This document shows positions 7,149-15,456 of a DNA stretch of 45,680 nt, piece after piece. Numbering within the stretch: position 1 is the first letter of the stretch; each line of letters starts with the position of its first letter. A program made the position numbers and the translations under genes. The notes under the pieces are model-generated. The model did not search any database. It saw only the letters and a list, made by a program, of their open reading frames with translations, and was not told the origin of the DNA. This stretch comes from a virus, in the IMG/VR virus record IMGVR_UViG_3300034947_000011, positions 1-45,680 of that record; one strand, given 5' to 3'.

Positions 7149-9644
7149 CTATATCTGCTCCAAGTATATCCCACCTATATTAACGCTGTCACCAACATCA
7201 ATACCAAGGAATCTCACAGTAACACATGCGTGCGTAGCTCCTACAGGCTTTGATTCTCTGTGTGGGAATTTGTATCTTGCATAATACAATCTATCTCCAG
7301 TATACGATGGATCTGAAGTGTCAGCATATCCTGTTGAAAAATCATAAAATCTTGTAGAACCTTGTGAAACCAACGCCAGGGTGTTTGTTGTCTCAAATAA
7401 TATAGTTCCTGTAGGTGACGCTGCATAAGAGTTTGGCGCGGCAAATGTAAAAGTGTCGGCGTCAGTAATGCCACTAACAACAAATACCCTATTCCACTCA
7501 GTCTCCACAGCACCTGAAACTCTTATTGAACTTCCTAGTGTTAATCCATGGTTTGTACATACAGCAGTTGCAGTTGTCGTACTTCTTGTCAAGGACGTAA
7601 TAGTACCTGAAACAATTTCATGCTCTCTGAAGTATTGCGTAGTTATTTGCGCGGTTAAATCACCAGTTGTTGTACCGCCTCTCAGTATTACATTGGTTCC
7701 GATTAAACTCTTCTGATCCAATGCTACTGGTGTTGTTCCTACAGTATATGATTCTGTTAGCGAAAATGTACTTTGCAATTGAAGCGCGGCAGCAGATCCG
7801 TCAAATGTGTTTGTATTTACTATTACACTATCTATACCATTATTGCGTTTGTAGCAATAAAAACCAGCATCTCCTCCAAACTCTAGTGACGCGCCTACTG
7901 TTGAATAATTAAAATCCCAATTCCAGTTTTTAATGCTAGATTTTGACACAGTTTGAGAATAACCGTTGAAAACAATATTTTTTGCATTTGAAATAGTCAC
8001 GTCATCATCACACATAAACAAACCTGACTCTGCGGTGTTTAAAAATTCGTTATATCCACTGAAATGCAGACCGTCAATTGAAAGATCCATTCTGCCTATA
8101 AATAGAGGTATTCTTGGAACTGATAACTTATCAGTTCTTGTCAGAGGTTTTGTGTTGTCATTGTTTTTTGGTAAAACTGTACATCCAGATACGTTTATTG
8201 CTATTTGTCTGTTTGTTGTAGTTCCTCTAATCATAAAATCATCACAACAATTCTCAAAATGACAACAACTAAAACTAATAGATTGGAACCCTGCCAAATC
8301 TGTAATATCTAGCACCGAATTACCGCAAAAATCAAAACTGCAATTAATGAATATTATCTCAGTACCTAAATCATTTACTAAAACTGCATTATCACCACCA
8401 GCGAATGTACCATTAAAAAACGACATCCTTTCACCAGAGTTAGAGCCTGCGCTGTCAGGGAATGTCAGTATATTATCCCCTGCCAATTCCCATCTGAAAT
8501 TCTGAAAGTTGTTTATATATGTGTCATAACCCCTAATTCTAACCAGTTCACTAAAATCTTGTATTACTATGCTGCCTAAACCTGCATCTCTAAAGTTTGA
8601 TGCTGATGCGCCAGATACACTATTGCCAAATTCAACACCAACTGAAGTACCGGAAACCCCCGGGCCGACAAGTGAAAATCTACCATTAAACACATCTCCG
8701 TTTGACGAAGCGTTTTTTATGTCTCCATATGTATTGCCTTCATTATTTAGTTTAATCGCGGTTACTGTAGTAGCTGCACCACTGTAGTCAAAAACAACAC
8801 TTCCTTTTGATTTAAACTTAACCCACGGACGTAATGTTAGGCCAGTTAAGCATTGATACACTCCGCTATCAATAACAATCTCCTGTACAGCTGAGTCATT
8901 GCCATTTGCAACAGCCCTGCTAACAATCAAATCATGCATGTCCTGAATTACAAGTGCGTTGTCAGCAATTAATTCAGAGAGGCCAAATTGTGATGCGATA
9001 ATTTCACCGTTGTCATTATTTAACGATGCTGGCTGTGTCATTTGGTACGCTGCTGGCTCCGTTGTATTCAAAGTGCTACCAACAACAGATGAAATTGTTT
9101 TACCGATTGCTGCAGAAGGTACAGAATAAACAACCTGAACAGATGCATCATAGATATACTCAGGAATTGGCGTCACTGTATCAGTGCTGTAGATAACTGC
9201 GCTGTCTGCAACGTTGAGAGAGCGGGCGATTGATTTTAGTTCGCCAATTGCAACAGCTTGCCATTTTCCATCCTCTGGTGATTGCGTAGGATCGCTGCCT
9301 GTTGGTGTATAAGGAAGTGCACCTATATACCGCCATACAGCATCTTCTAGATTTGTTACTGCTTGCGATGTATAAACTTGATTTGCTGATGTTATTTGAA
9401 CTTTTGTTACGTCTGAAAAATCACCAACAATTTGATACCCTGCTGCTGCGATTGCTGTTGTTATGCGCGTTTCTGCGTAAGCTTCTGTGCCAGCAAGTGT
9501 CTTCTTTGTCACCCCTTTTCGGTTTGTGTATGTTTCTGCTGTGTCATTTACAAACAAATCGTGGGTAATAAGGTTGTCTTTAGCAACCGCTAAATCTGTT
9601 GATCCGACTGGCTGTGATGAAGGGCGTGGGTTGTCGTATGCCAT
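7149..9644 (-). CDS. Tailspike with beta-helix (pectate-lyase-like) domain (831 aa)
   Basis: ATG at 9644 (MAYDNPRPSSQPVGSTDL) is chosen over the upstream extension to 9704, which overlaps the RNA terminator. Residues 1-25 resemble the virion-anchoring head of podovirus/siphovirus spikes (NPRPSSQPVGSTDLAVAKDNL). Residues ~25-175 form a head-binding and linker region. Residues ~215-580 show short repeating G/N/D/F-rich segments typical of a right-handed beta-helix, and the C-terminal ~200 residues are beta-sandwich-like. It probably binds and cleaves surface polysaccharide; no catalytic residues could be assigned. Confidence 0.75.
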   Translation of the reverse strand: MAYDNPRPSSQPVGSTDLAVAKDNLITHDLFVNDTAETYTNRKGVTKKTLAGTEAYAETRITTAIAAAGYQIVGDFSDVTKVQITSANQVYTSQAVTNLEDAVWRYIGALPYTPTGSDPTQSPEDGKWQAVAIGELKSIARSLNVADSAVIYSTDTVTPIPEYIYDASVQVVYSVPSAAIGKTISSVVGSTLNTTEPAAYQMTQPASLNNDNGEIIASQFGLSELIADNALVIQDMHDLIVSRAVANGNDSAVQEIVIDSGVYQCLTGLTLRPWVKFKSKGSVVFDYSGAATTVTAIKLNNEGNTYGDIKNASSNGDVFNGRFSLVGPGVSGTSVGVEFGNSVSGASASNFRDAGLGSIVIQDFSELVRIRGYDTYINNFQNFRWELAGDNILTFPDSAGSNSGERMSFFNGTFAGGDNAVLVNDLGTEIIFINCSFDFCGNSVLDITDLAGFQSISFSCCHFENCCDDFMIRGTTTNRQIAINVSGCTVLPKNNDNTKPLTRTDKLSVPRIPLFIGRMDLSIDGLHFSGYNEFLNTAESGLFMCDDDVTISNAKNIVFNGYSQTVSKSSIKNWNWDFNYSTVGASLEFGGDAGFYCYKRNNGIDSVIVNTNTFDGSAAALQLQSTFSLTESYTVGTTPVALDQKSLIGTNVILRGGTTTGDLTAQITTQYFREHEIVSGTITSLTRSTTTATAVCTNHGLTLGSSIRVSGAVETEWNRVFVVSGITDADTFTFAAPNSYAASPTGTILFETTNTLALVSQGSTRFYDFSTGYADTSDPSYTGDRLYYARYKFPHRESKPVGATHACVTVRFLGIDVGDSVNIGGIYLEQI

Positions 9645-9690
9645 GAAAAATATCCTATTAAATTGATTAACAGTCATTTTATAGCAGGCG

Positions 9691-9728
9691 AAAAAAAACA
9701 GCAAAAGCCGTTAAGCTAGTGCTGTTTT
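9691..9728 (-). terminator. Rho-independent terminator of the structured RNA
   Basis: On the minus strand AAAACAGC (9728-9721) pairs with GCTGTTTT (9702-9695), with a small inner AGC/GCT stem in the loop, and eight consecutive T follow GCTG. It lies just upstream of the tailspike start and closes the RNA unit that starts near 10411. Confidence 0.85.
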
Positions 9729-10081
9729 AAATCATGTCTTTTTGCCGGTGGCGACATTACCAACCATGAGAGTATCCCGATCGACATGACCACAGAGATC
9801 GGACTCTGGCACTTTGCATACGAAAACAGCAAGAGCGTTGATGAATCAACATAGCCGCAAGGAGTGCCTATCTGTCTCGGCGTGGCATTTCTGCCCGGCG
9901 TCTTCTATCTGTAATCGCTTGACTCACGTGGAGGAAGTGAGCTGCGTGGTTAATATTTATTAAATGCACTTGAACGTGACAACCAATGGATCTAACCAAA
10001 GCTGAAATAGCTACAAATGCACTTAATAAATACCGCGTGTGCGGTCACTTGTCATATTTCCTCAAAACTGAAAGCCCACAG

Positions 10082-10252
10082 TTATCGGCTAACATTACAC
10101 AATCGCTCTGTTTTATATAGTTGAAGCAGGAAAACTATGCCGCTTATACCTGCCAGCTTGCGGCTCTCTATGCATCGCTGAGGCGCGATTATTTCAACTA
10201 ATACAAACAAAACAAAAATGATAGAAGATAAAGCTTTAACGGCTAAAATCAT
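10082..10252 (-). CDS. Doubtful 56-aa hydrophobic ORF inside the structured RNA
   Basis: ATG at 10252 follows GAGGTGA with good spacing, and the product (MILAVKALSSIIFVLFVLVE...) has one clear membrane-like segment. However, the frame runs through the 8-bp stem and pseudoknot at 10118-10200, and the hydrophobic run comes from a U-rich stretch of the RNA. It could be a small lysis-related membrane peptide beside the holin, but an accidental frame is more likely. Confidence 0.22.
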   Translation of the reverse strand: MILAVKALSSIIFVLFVLVEIIAPQRCIESRKLAGISGIVFLLQLYKTERLCNVSR

Positions 10253-10416
10253 TATCACCTCTTTTGCAGGATTAAAATGCGTGTGATTACTTACGGTAAT
10301 CAATCTGGTTCATATTTATTCTCGCCTTACCTAGCAGCGAGCGTTCTTGGTAACTTTTACATCCGTTGACTACCCAAGCTGTGGATGTTGTCGGGTAAGC
10401 GTTGCCTACAAATCGA

Positions 10417-10445
10417 ATACTATACACGCAGGCCTAATGTGTCAA
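10417..10445 (-). promoter_or_regulatory. Sigma-70 promoter of the structured RNA
   Basis: A perfect -35 TTGACA (10445-10440), a 17-base spacer and TAGTAT (10422-10417) lie in the gap just after the holin stop; TATAGT two bases upstream is an alternative -10. The predicted start is near 10411, immediately before the first pseudoknot. The gene-sized RNA therefore has a dedicated strong promoter inside the late region. Confidence 0.8.
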
Positions 10446-10448
10446 CAA

Positions 10449-10919
10449 TTATTTTGTATCTGTACCTATTTTTTTATCATAACTGCGCATTGCTGCAACT
10501 CCAAGCATTGACATTAGCAGCCCGATTATGTCCGTAACACCTAAATCCGGGAACATTGGCAAAACTATATCAGATGCATTAACTGAGCCATGCAAAGCAG
10601 AGTAACACTGCCAAGTCCAAATTCCTGTCATTACTAAAGCTTTCGGAATGTACATCAAGCCTAATGATAATGCGCCAACCCAACCGATAGCAGGTCTCCA
10701 GCCAGACTGGAACAGCTTTCCACTTTTAGCATCAGCTAGGTTTATGTCAGCCTGTTTCAGCATTAGTTGAACATGGGCATTTAGTTTTGCCAAGTCGCCA
10801 TTTTGTCGCATTTCTTCGAGCTTTCGCATTTCTTCTGCTCGTTTTGTTGGATCTGGAAATAGCTTTTCAATTGCTATTTTACCGAGATCAAAAGCTGCCG
10901 TTAATGGATCGAATGTCAT
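10449..10919 (-). CDS. Holin (3TM holin family, 156 aa)
   Basis: The sequence WRPAIGWVGALSLGLMYIPKAL, then FPDLGVTDIIGLLMSMLGVAAMRSYDK near the C-terminus, is the signature of the 'holin of 3TMs' family. An amphipathic helical N-terminus (~residues 15-65) precedes the hydrophobic segments at about 72-95 and 125-145. It forms the inner-membrane lesion that times lysis. It lies 10 bases after the endolysin gene, forming the lysis pair. No spanin gene was identified. Confidence 0.85.
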   Translation of the reverse strand: MTFDPLTAAFDLGKIAIEKLFPDPTKRAEEMRKLEEMRQNGDLAKLNAHVQLMLKQADINLADAKSGKLFQSGWRPAIGWVGALSLGLMYIPKALVMTGIWTWQCYSALHGSVNASDIVLPMFPDLGVTDIIGLLMSMLGVAAMRSYDKKIGTDTK

Positions 10920-10928
10920 ACTAACTCC

Positions 10929-11282
10929 TTATTTAAAACCATTGTATTCAAAACTAAAGTGGTTTGCATCACCATCTTCAAACTGGCCTCCCCACCTGGC
11001 TAGCTTATGCATTCTAACCCATGCAAGGCCAAGTAATTGATATTCTTCACAACCGCCATCTGTTATATACTTGTCGTCAACAAATAAGTTTAAATCAACA
11101 GCTAATCGCATCTTATGCACACTGTTTGCTGCGCTGTAGCTTCGCTTAACGCCAAACTTTCCATGCACGCGCTTATCACGATATGCGTCGCCGAATGTTA
11201 ACCCCCATCCTTGTGCAGTTGCAAAGTTGATTAGTTCAGATACGCATCGCGTAAATTCTTGTTGTGTTTTTGATAGGCTCAT
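10929..11282 (-). CDS. Endolysin, M15-family L-Ala-D-Glu-type peptidase (117 aa)
   Basis: Zinc-site residues of the VanY/M15 fold are visible: H56 and D63 in SVHKMRLAVDLNLF, and H108 in DGDANHFSFEYNG, with the WGGQFEDGD motif between. The length of 117 aa is normal for single-domain phage M15 endolysins. It would cleave peptidoglycan stem peptides after holin release. The ATG overlaps the HNH stop (ATGA), so it is translationally coupled to it. No signal peptide is present, so holin-dependent export is expected. Confidence 0.85.
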   Translation of the reverse strand: MSLSKTQQEFTRCVSELINFATAQGWGLTFGDAYRDKRVHGKFGVKRSYSAANSVHKMRLAVDLNLFVDDKYITDGGCEEYQLLGLAWVRMHKLARWGGQFEDGDANHFSFEYNGFK

Positions 11283-11983
11283 AATAAACCATCTTCTTTT
11301 AATTTATTCAAATTGTGAGTTACTTTATATTTTCCAAACTCACCGTGCAATTTTAATGCAGCATCATTATAAGCTAGTACGGCTTCTTTTTTATTTTGGT
11401 AATAGCCAAGATGTATGCTTTTGCTATTTACGGTAATATTAACAATCCAACAGGGTGGCATTCTTGAGCTGTCATAGTCATACCATCTTACGCCAAAATA
11501 ACCGCTTGAATTATTGCACGGAATAAGTTGGTGCTGAGCGTTATTATTTTTTGTTACTTCACGCAAGTTCTCGATTCTGTTGTTTGTCCTGTCATTGTCA
11601 ATATGATCTAAAAACTTAGGCTCAGTTCCATTGTGCCACATCCAAATTAATCGATGGGTAAGATATAGATTATGTGAAATGGTTGTTCTTCTGTATCCGT
11701 TACTTTCCAATTTTCCTTTATGTATATCACCAATTTTCTGCGTCCCTCTTGCTACTTTTCGTACAAAATAGCCATCTACATGGTAGTCGAACAAATGCTT
11801 CAACTCTTCTTGTGCTGGTAATGACAAATTCTTTTGATTATAACCAACGCTTTGAGCTGATTTTAACCTTCTTATCTTCGCCATTTCAGAGGCGCACCGC
11901 TTGCAGGTTCCGCGGTACCCTCCTTTACATTTATAAAAACTATCTAATGACTTTTCTTGCCCGCATCGTATACATTTTTTCAT
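11279..11983 (-). CDS. Free-standing HNH homing endonuclease with zinc ribbon and AP2 domain (234 aa)
   Basis: Domains in order: a Cys4 zinc ribbon (C4, C7, C27, C30); an HNH nuclease core (H110 in LTHRLIW, D127-H128 in LDHIDNDRTNN, N139 in IENLREVT); and an AP2 DNA-binding domain at ~158-220 (SSGYFGVRWYDY ... AVLAYNDAALKLHG). These are the parts of phage-borne selfish HNH genes. It has its own promoter and sits between the head gene and endolysin, with stop/start overlap to the latter. It probably entered by homing. All expected catalytic residues are present. Confidence 0.88.
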   Translation of the reverse strand: MKKCIRCGQEKSLDSFYKCKGGYRGTCKRCASEMAKIRRLKSAQSVGYNQKNLSLPAQEELKHLFDYHVDGYFVRKVARGTQKIGDIHKGKLESNGYRRTTISHNLYLTHRLIWMWHNGTEPKFLDHIDNDRTNNRIENLREVTKNNNAQHQLIPCNNSSGYFGVRWYDYDSSRMPPCWIVNITVNSKSIHLGYYQNKKEAVLAYNDAALKLHGEFGKYKVTHNLNKLKEDGLL

Positions 11984-12015
11984 AGTTAATTATCCTCATC
12001 TTTAAGACATAGGCA

Positions 12016-12044
12016 ATTATACCTCAGTGCACAAACAATGTCTT
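12016..12044 (-). promoter_or_regulatory. Promoter for the HNH-endolysin-holin unit
   Basis: On the minus strand AAGACA (12044-12039), a 17-base spacer and a perfect TATAAT (12021-12016) lie between the head-protein stop (12044) and the HNH start (11983). It would drive HNH, endolysin and holin as a lysis unit. Confidence 0.6.
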
Positions 12045-13123
12045 TATTTAGATGGGAACCATTTCGATTTTTGTTTTGCCATTGCGTCAATCATCTTCTG
12101 TTGCAACACTTCACCAGTTTTTCTATTTACCAAAACGTCAAGCGTAGAGCAAAGACACGAAATACTATTAGCATCCTTAGCCCACCAATCGCGCTGCTCC
12201 TGCATCGTGTGAATAGTTCCATGCCTTGCTGCGTGAGTGTGTCTTGTTGTTGGTGACAATGCAGATCTGTGTGCCTGCTTAATTTCCCAATCATCATCTT
12301 TTAGCGCAGTCTCGTTTAGCTCCTTGGCTTCTCTCATGTACGCCGACCGGTAAGCATGATTAACCTCAGTCCTCGCTATTCGCTCAGCTCTCACCATGCC
12401 TACACCTAACCGCTTGTTAATCATTCCTTTGAGATCGCGCACACCAACACCACGCGCAACGCCTTCAGCCAATGTTAAACGCAACTGGCTTTTCATTTCA
12501 CCGGTTAAGCCTTTCATTAATTCAAATGTGCGTCCATAAACCAACCGCAATCTATCCATGTATGCCGGTGATTGTAGTTGTTGCTGCGCGTTTAACAATG
12601 ATAGATTTGCCTCCACAGGTGTTCCAGTGGTTATTCTGACTGCAGACTCAAAACTATCTGTTGTGCCATCCTCCAGGGAGGATTGAACGTAATCATTTAG
12701 GAAGAAACGAGTAGTCCAAAAGTCAGAACCAGATAAAATATCTTCCGTCAATATCCGGTCAATAGCAGACATCGTCCGATCCATTGTGTCCGCATCCAGC
12801 AAATAATCGTAGCGGATGGCGTTTTGCATTAGTTTTAATTCACTTTTAAGTAAATTATCTGGCAATTCAAAATCGCTGTTCGCTATAAGATATGCTGCAT
12901 CCGCCTTATTTGCTGCCAATGTTGCTCTGCGCTTTTCGTCTTTCGTGACTCTCGGCGCTTCGTCATCAGGCACAATGCGCTTAACGCTTGGTATCGTTTC
13001 GATAACGTCATTAATGCGCTTGGCTGCACGCTGCCAGCGGTTTTTATTGTTGACAAAGGCTAGGCTTATGTTTAGTTGCTGCCCAGTTGGATGCTTGTGC
13101 GATCCTGGTTTAAGAGGGTTCAT
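12044..13123 (-). CDS. Head morphogenesis protein, Mu gpF-like (359 aa)
   Basis: The region from residue ~225 (RAERIARTEVNHAYRSAYMREAKE) to ~305 (HRSALSPTTRHTHAARHG) matches the phage Mu gpF-like head domain, with the conserved RTEV..A and R.TH motifs. It overlaps the portal stop by four bases and follows the portal gene, the usual order. In related phages this minor head protein sits near the portal and may be injected. The N-terminal ~200 residues are helical and less conserved. Confidence 0.83.
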   Translation of the reverse strand: MNPLKPGSHKHPTGQQLNISLAFVNNKNRWQRAAKRINDVIETIPSVKRIVPDDEAPRVTKDEKRRATLAANKADAAYLIANSDFELPDNLLKSELKLMQNAIRYDYLLDADTMDRTMSAIDRILTEDILSGSDFWTTRFFLNDYVQSSLEDGTTDSFESAVRITTGTPVEANLSLLNAQQQLQSPAYMDRLRLVYGRTFELMKGLTGEMKSQLRLTLAEGVARGVGVRDLKGMINKRLGVGMVRAERIARTEVNHAYRSAYMREAKELNETALKDDDWEIKQAHRSALSPTTRHTHAARHGTIHTMQEQRDWWAKDANSISCLCSTLDVLVNRKTGEVLQQKMIDAMAKQKSKWFPSK

Positions 13124-14505
13124 TCATCACCCTCGCCACCATCATCCAACACAATAACGTCTTCAACAGGAGCTCCAGCCTCTTTCTGAATGTATTCAGT
13201 ACTATAAACCGGCTGCATTTTACTATCAACGCACACCTTATTTGTCTCTGCACGTTTCTTGGCTAAATCAACTTGCTGCTCTGCTGTTGACTCATTCAGA
13301 TCGCGCCATACGATGTTTATTTTGTCTTTTGGTTCAGGAAAATTGAATTTAATCATCCAATCATTGAGTAACCCGGTAATCATTTCGTTACCTACCTGCT
13401 CCTGTCTATCCATGATAACGCGATTCCAGTTTTTGATGTCTTCACCGCTCGCCCGCTCGCCTGTTTGGTGACCCACTAAAATTGTCATTGGTTTTGAGTG
13501 ATGTGCTGCACACTCATTGACTGCAATTGTCCATGCATTAGTCGGATCTGCTAAAGTTGTTTGCAGCATTTTAACATCTCCTACTGTAACCAGGCTGCGG
13601 CTAATATCATTGTCAAAGTCATCCATCGAATCAAGTATTGCATTAGCATCTGCTAGAGTTGAGTTTTCAGGCAGCGTATTTGCATATTTGTTTGACGCAT
13701 TCTGGAAGAACCCCTCAGCCCCGCTCATGCGAACTTTTGCCGCATCCATTAACGCTTCAAAGCAGCCCTCATTGCATGGAATTCCGTAAATTGAACCATC
13801 TAACGCACCCTCGCCATAGGCAAACACCCTGCTGGCGTGTATTTGATAGCCTGACTCTTCCCATTCATTTGTCGAGCCAGCTACATTTGTTTTTAGGTCG
13901 AATATTAACGGACTTCCATAGTTTATGTTTGCAGGATTCTGCACAGCTGTCGAAACTTCTAATTGTGCTTCATGGTAGACGCGCAAGCCAACTAGATAAT
14001 CCATTGTTGGTAGCGTCACAAGCTCATCTATGGTGTTAGCAGAATCTTGTTCACTTGTTACATACATCATTGCACCGTAACGCATAGGCCTCTGAGCTTT
14101 GTCTAATCCTTTCAGCCGCTCCCATGCTTTTAGTCGTGTAAAGTGTTCATCAACTGCTATCTCAAATTCTGTTGGATTATTTTTACGACGATCAGCATCT
14201 TCATCGCCATCAAATATAACAGGTGCAACTCGCCAGGTATCATTAACAATTGAAAAGGCAAGGTTAGATCCAAGCCCGTTTCTATATGCCATATCATAAT
14301 GCTGGCGCAGTGATATTGTGTCAGGGTAACCGGCTTGCTCAGCAATGTTTCGCTTGTGATCTGCTTTTAGCGCTCTACCTCTGCGCAACTCGCCTGCTGT
14401 GCGCAAACCAACATGCCCAAGATCTGCACGGTCAATTGAATTATTAGCTTGCTTGTTTCGCGCCTGCATTTTGCGTCGATTTTGTTTGTTTTTGCGTTTA
14501 GACAT
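13120..14505 (-). CDS. Portal protein (DUF1073-like, 461 aa)
   Basis: ATG at 14505 (MSKRKNKQNRRKMQ) is chosen because GAGG lies 9 bases upstream; the frame extends to 14520 without a ribosome site. Length, position between terminase and gpF-like gene, and segments such as GLGSNLAFSIVNDTWRVAPVIFDG and ILVGHQTGERASGEDIKNWNRVIMDRQE fit the DUF1073/Phage_portal_3-type family. The portal forms the dodecameric DNA entry ring. A hairpin covers its ribosome site. Confidence 0.8.
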   Translation of the reverse strand: MSKRKNKQNRRKMQARNKQANNSIDRADLGHVGLRTAGELRRGRALKADHKRNIAEQAGYPDTISLRQHYDMAYRNGLGSNLAFSIVNDTWRVAPVIFDGDEDADRRKNNPTEFEIAVDEHFTRLKAWERLKGLDKAQRPMRYGAMMYVTSEQDSANTIDELVTLPTMDYLVGLRVYHEAQLEVSTAVQNPANINYGSPLIFDLKTNVAGSTNEWEESGYQIHASRVFAYGEGALDGSIYGIPCNEGCFEALMDAAKVRMSGAEGFFQNASNKYANTLPENSTLADANAILDSMDDFDNDISRSLVTVGDVKMLQTTLADPTNAWTIAVNECAAHHSKPMTILVGHQTGERASGEDIKNWNRVIMDRQEQVGNEMITGLLNDWMIKFNFPEPKDKINIVWRDLNESTAEQQVDLAKKRAETNKVCVDSKMQPVYSTEYIQKEAGAPVEDVIVLDDGGEGDE

Positions 14506-14512
14506 AAAGAAA

Positions 14513-14535
14513 AGCCTCATTAAGTTTATGAGGCT
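14513..14535 (-). promoter_or_regulatory. Hairpin over the portal ribosome site (attenuator or terminator)
   Basis: On the minus strand AGCCTCAT (14535-14528) pairs with ATGAGGCT (14520-14513), followed by TTTTCTTT and then the portal ATG. The only Shine-Dalgarno-like GAGG is in the downstream arm. The element could terminate upstream transcription and also hide the portal ribosome site. Confidence 0.6.
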
Positions 14536-14570
14536 ATTGTAACTTATCTAATGTGTAAATAAAAAATAGG

Positions 14571-14753
14571 CTATTTAATGATTTTAACAATTGCTATTAT
14601 TACAGATGATAAAAAAGCAGAAGCTAAAGTCAACCACAATGGAAAATCAAACCAAGTCGAAAACACAACTTCAGTGCCAAGATTAAACCACAGAAAAAAT
14701 ACACTCCATAATGTCAATAACGGAAACAATAACCATAAGAATCTAATTTTCAA
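14571..14753 (-). CDS. Small two-span membrane protein (60 aa)
   Basis: Start is uncertain: the frame begins at a TTG (14753) only one base after AAGGAGA, so an ATT a few codons later may be the real start. The product is almost entirely hydrophobic, with spans near residues 4-23 and 38-57. It is one of three small membrane genes between terminase and portal. Possible roles are holin/antiholin or membrane exclusion; none is shown by the sequence. Confidence 0.45.
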   Translation of the reverse strand: MKIRFLWLLFPLLTLWSVFFLWFNLGTEVVFSTWFDFPLWLTLASAFLSSVIIAIVKIIK

Positions 14754-14809
14754 TCTCCTTAAATAAAATATTTACACATAACATTATTACAAAATCAGAA
14801 TATGTCAAG

Positions 14810-15010
14810 TTATTCTTGTTCTTTCTTCCTGTCCTTTGCCGCCCAATACAGTCTAATTGCCCGGTCAACAATTAGAGTTATTACCCCACACGCTGAGATA
14901 AACTGAAATGTATCAACATCAATAACCAGACCTAGCTTTTGTGCTGCCTCACTTATCGGTATCGCCACGATTGAGCTTTTCCCTACTGCGTCTATTCCTT
15001 TCTCTAGCAT
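14810..15010 (-). CDS. Small membrane protein, holin-like (66 aa)
   Basis: The ATG lies inside the end of the upstream gene and uses GAGG 10 bases upstream. The product has one central hydrophobic segment (~residues 33-52, FISACGVITLIVDRAIRLYW) and a charged C-terminal tail (AAKDRKKEQE), a layout seen in small phage holins. A family member cannot be named. A 3TM holin is already present next to the endolysin, so this may be an accessory holin or antiholin. Confidence 0.55.
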   Translation of the reverse strand: MLEKGIDAVGKSSIVAIPISEAAQKLGLVIDVDTFQFISACGVITLIVDRAIRLYWAAKDRKKEQE

Positions 15011-15456
15011 CGGCTATTAACCTCATTGTTTTTAACAATACTCTTGCCCCTGCTATTGCAATAAGCGCTATAAGTCCAATTTCTATCATTCCATGCTGCC
15101 CATATTGTCGCGGCATTTATAGCCCATATCGCAAATGGGAATATTGCTGATATAGTTGTTGCATATCCATCTGCAAAATAGCAATCAACAACAGAAACCG
15201 ACATTAACACACACGCCATCCCTGTCACTATTTGGCTGTATAACATTTTAAGCCTGCACATAACGATCCACCAGGCAAAAACAATAAGAAATAGTGCAAC
15301 ATAATAAACATAGGCTTGATTGTGATATTGCAAAATATTAAACGCAACATCGCTTAATGTATCTGATAGTGCAGCTATAGAAAGAGCAATAACTGCTCCT
15401 TGCTTGTTATGCAATATTAATGCTGTAATTAAAAATATAATTGAAATCATAATCAT
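15004..15456 (-). CDS. Hypothetical polytopic membrane protein (150 aa)
   Basis: About four membrane segments are visible (residues 2-15, 22-40, 48-68 and 75-118), with a polar cysteine-containing tail. The ATG overlaps the preceding 27-aa gene stop (ATGA). It belongs to the small-gene set between terminase and portal. Function is unknown. Confidence 0.6.
   Translation of the reverse strand: MIMISIIFLITALILHNKQGAVIALSIAALSDTLSDVAFNILQYHNQAYVYYVALFLIVFAWWIVMCRLKMLYSQIVTGMACVLMSVSVVDCYFADGYATTISAIFPFAIWAINAATIWAAWNDRNWTYSAYCNSRGKSIVKNNEVNSRC

Larger units (their letters stand above)
9691..10411 (-). ncRNA. Large ornate structured non-coding RNA (~720 nt), GOLLD/ROOL-like candidate
   Basis: This 720-base stretch without a convincing gene has its own sigma-70 promoter and terminator, and looks GC-richer than its surroundings over much of its length. 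Four H-type pseudoknots are visible (coordinates of paired arms): 10393-97/10371-75 with 10383-88/10359-64; 10349-53/10327-31 with 10337-41/10321-25; 10160-64/10139-43 with 10149-53/10126-30, inside an 8-bp stem 10193-200/10118-125; and 10087-90/10073-76 with 10079-83/10066-70. Hairpins include 10296-302/10284-90, 10041-45/10032-36, a GAAA-tetraloop stem at 9884-9895, 9863-68/9808-13 and a bulged 11-bp stem 9797-9807/9769-82. Phages are known to carry large RNAs such as GOLLD and ROOL; family membership here is inference. Confidence 0.8.

Noticed and set aside
9645-9704. 20-codon upstream extension of the tailspike frame (MLFFFACYK...)
   Set aside because: It overlaps the RNA terminator T tract. 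The start at 9644 begins with a typical spike anchor sequence.
9691-10411. tmRNA as identity of the multi-pseudoknot RNA
   Set aside because: Several pseudoknots in a row recall tmRNA, but the RNA is about twice as long, has no tRNA-like acceptor/T-arm pair, no CCA-type 3' end and no recognisable tag frame.
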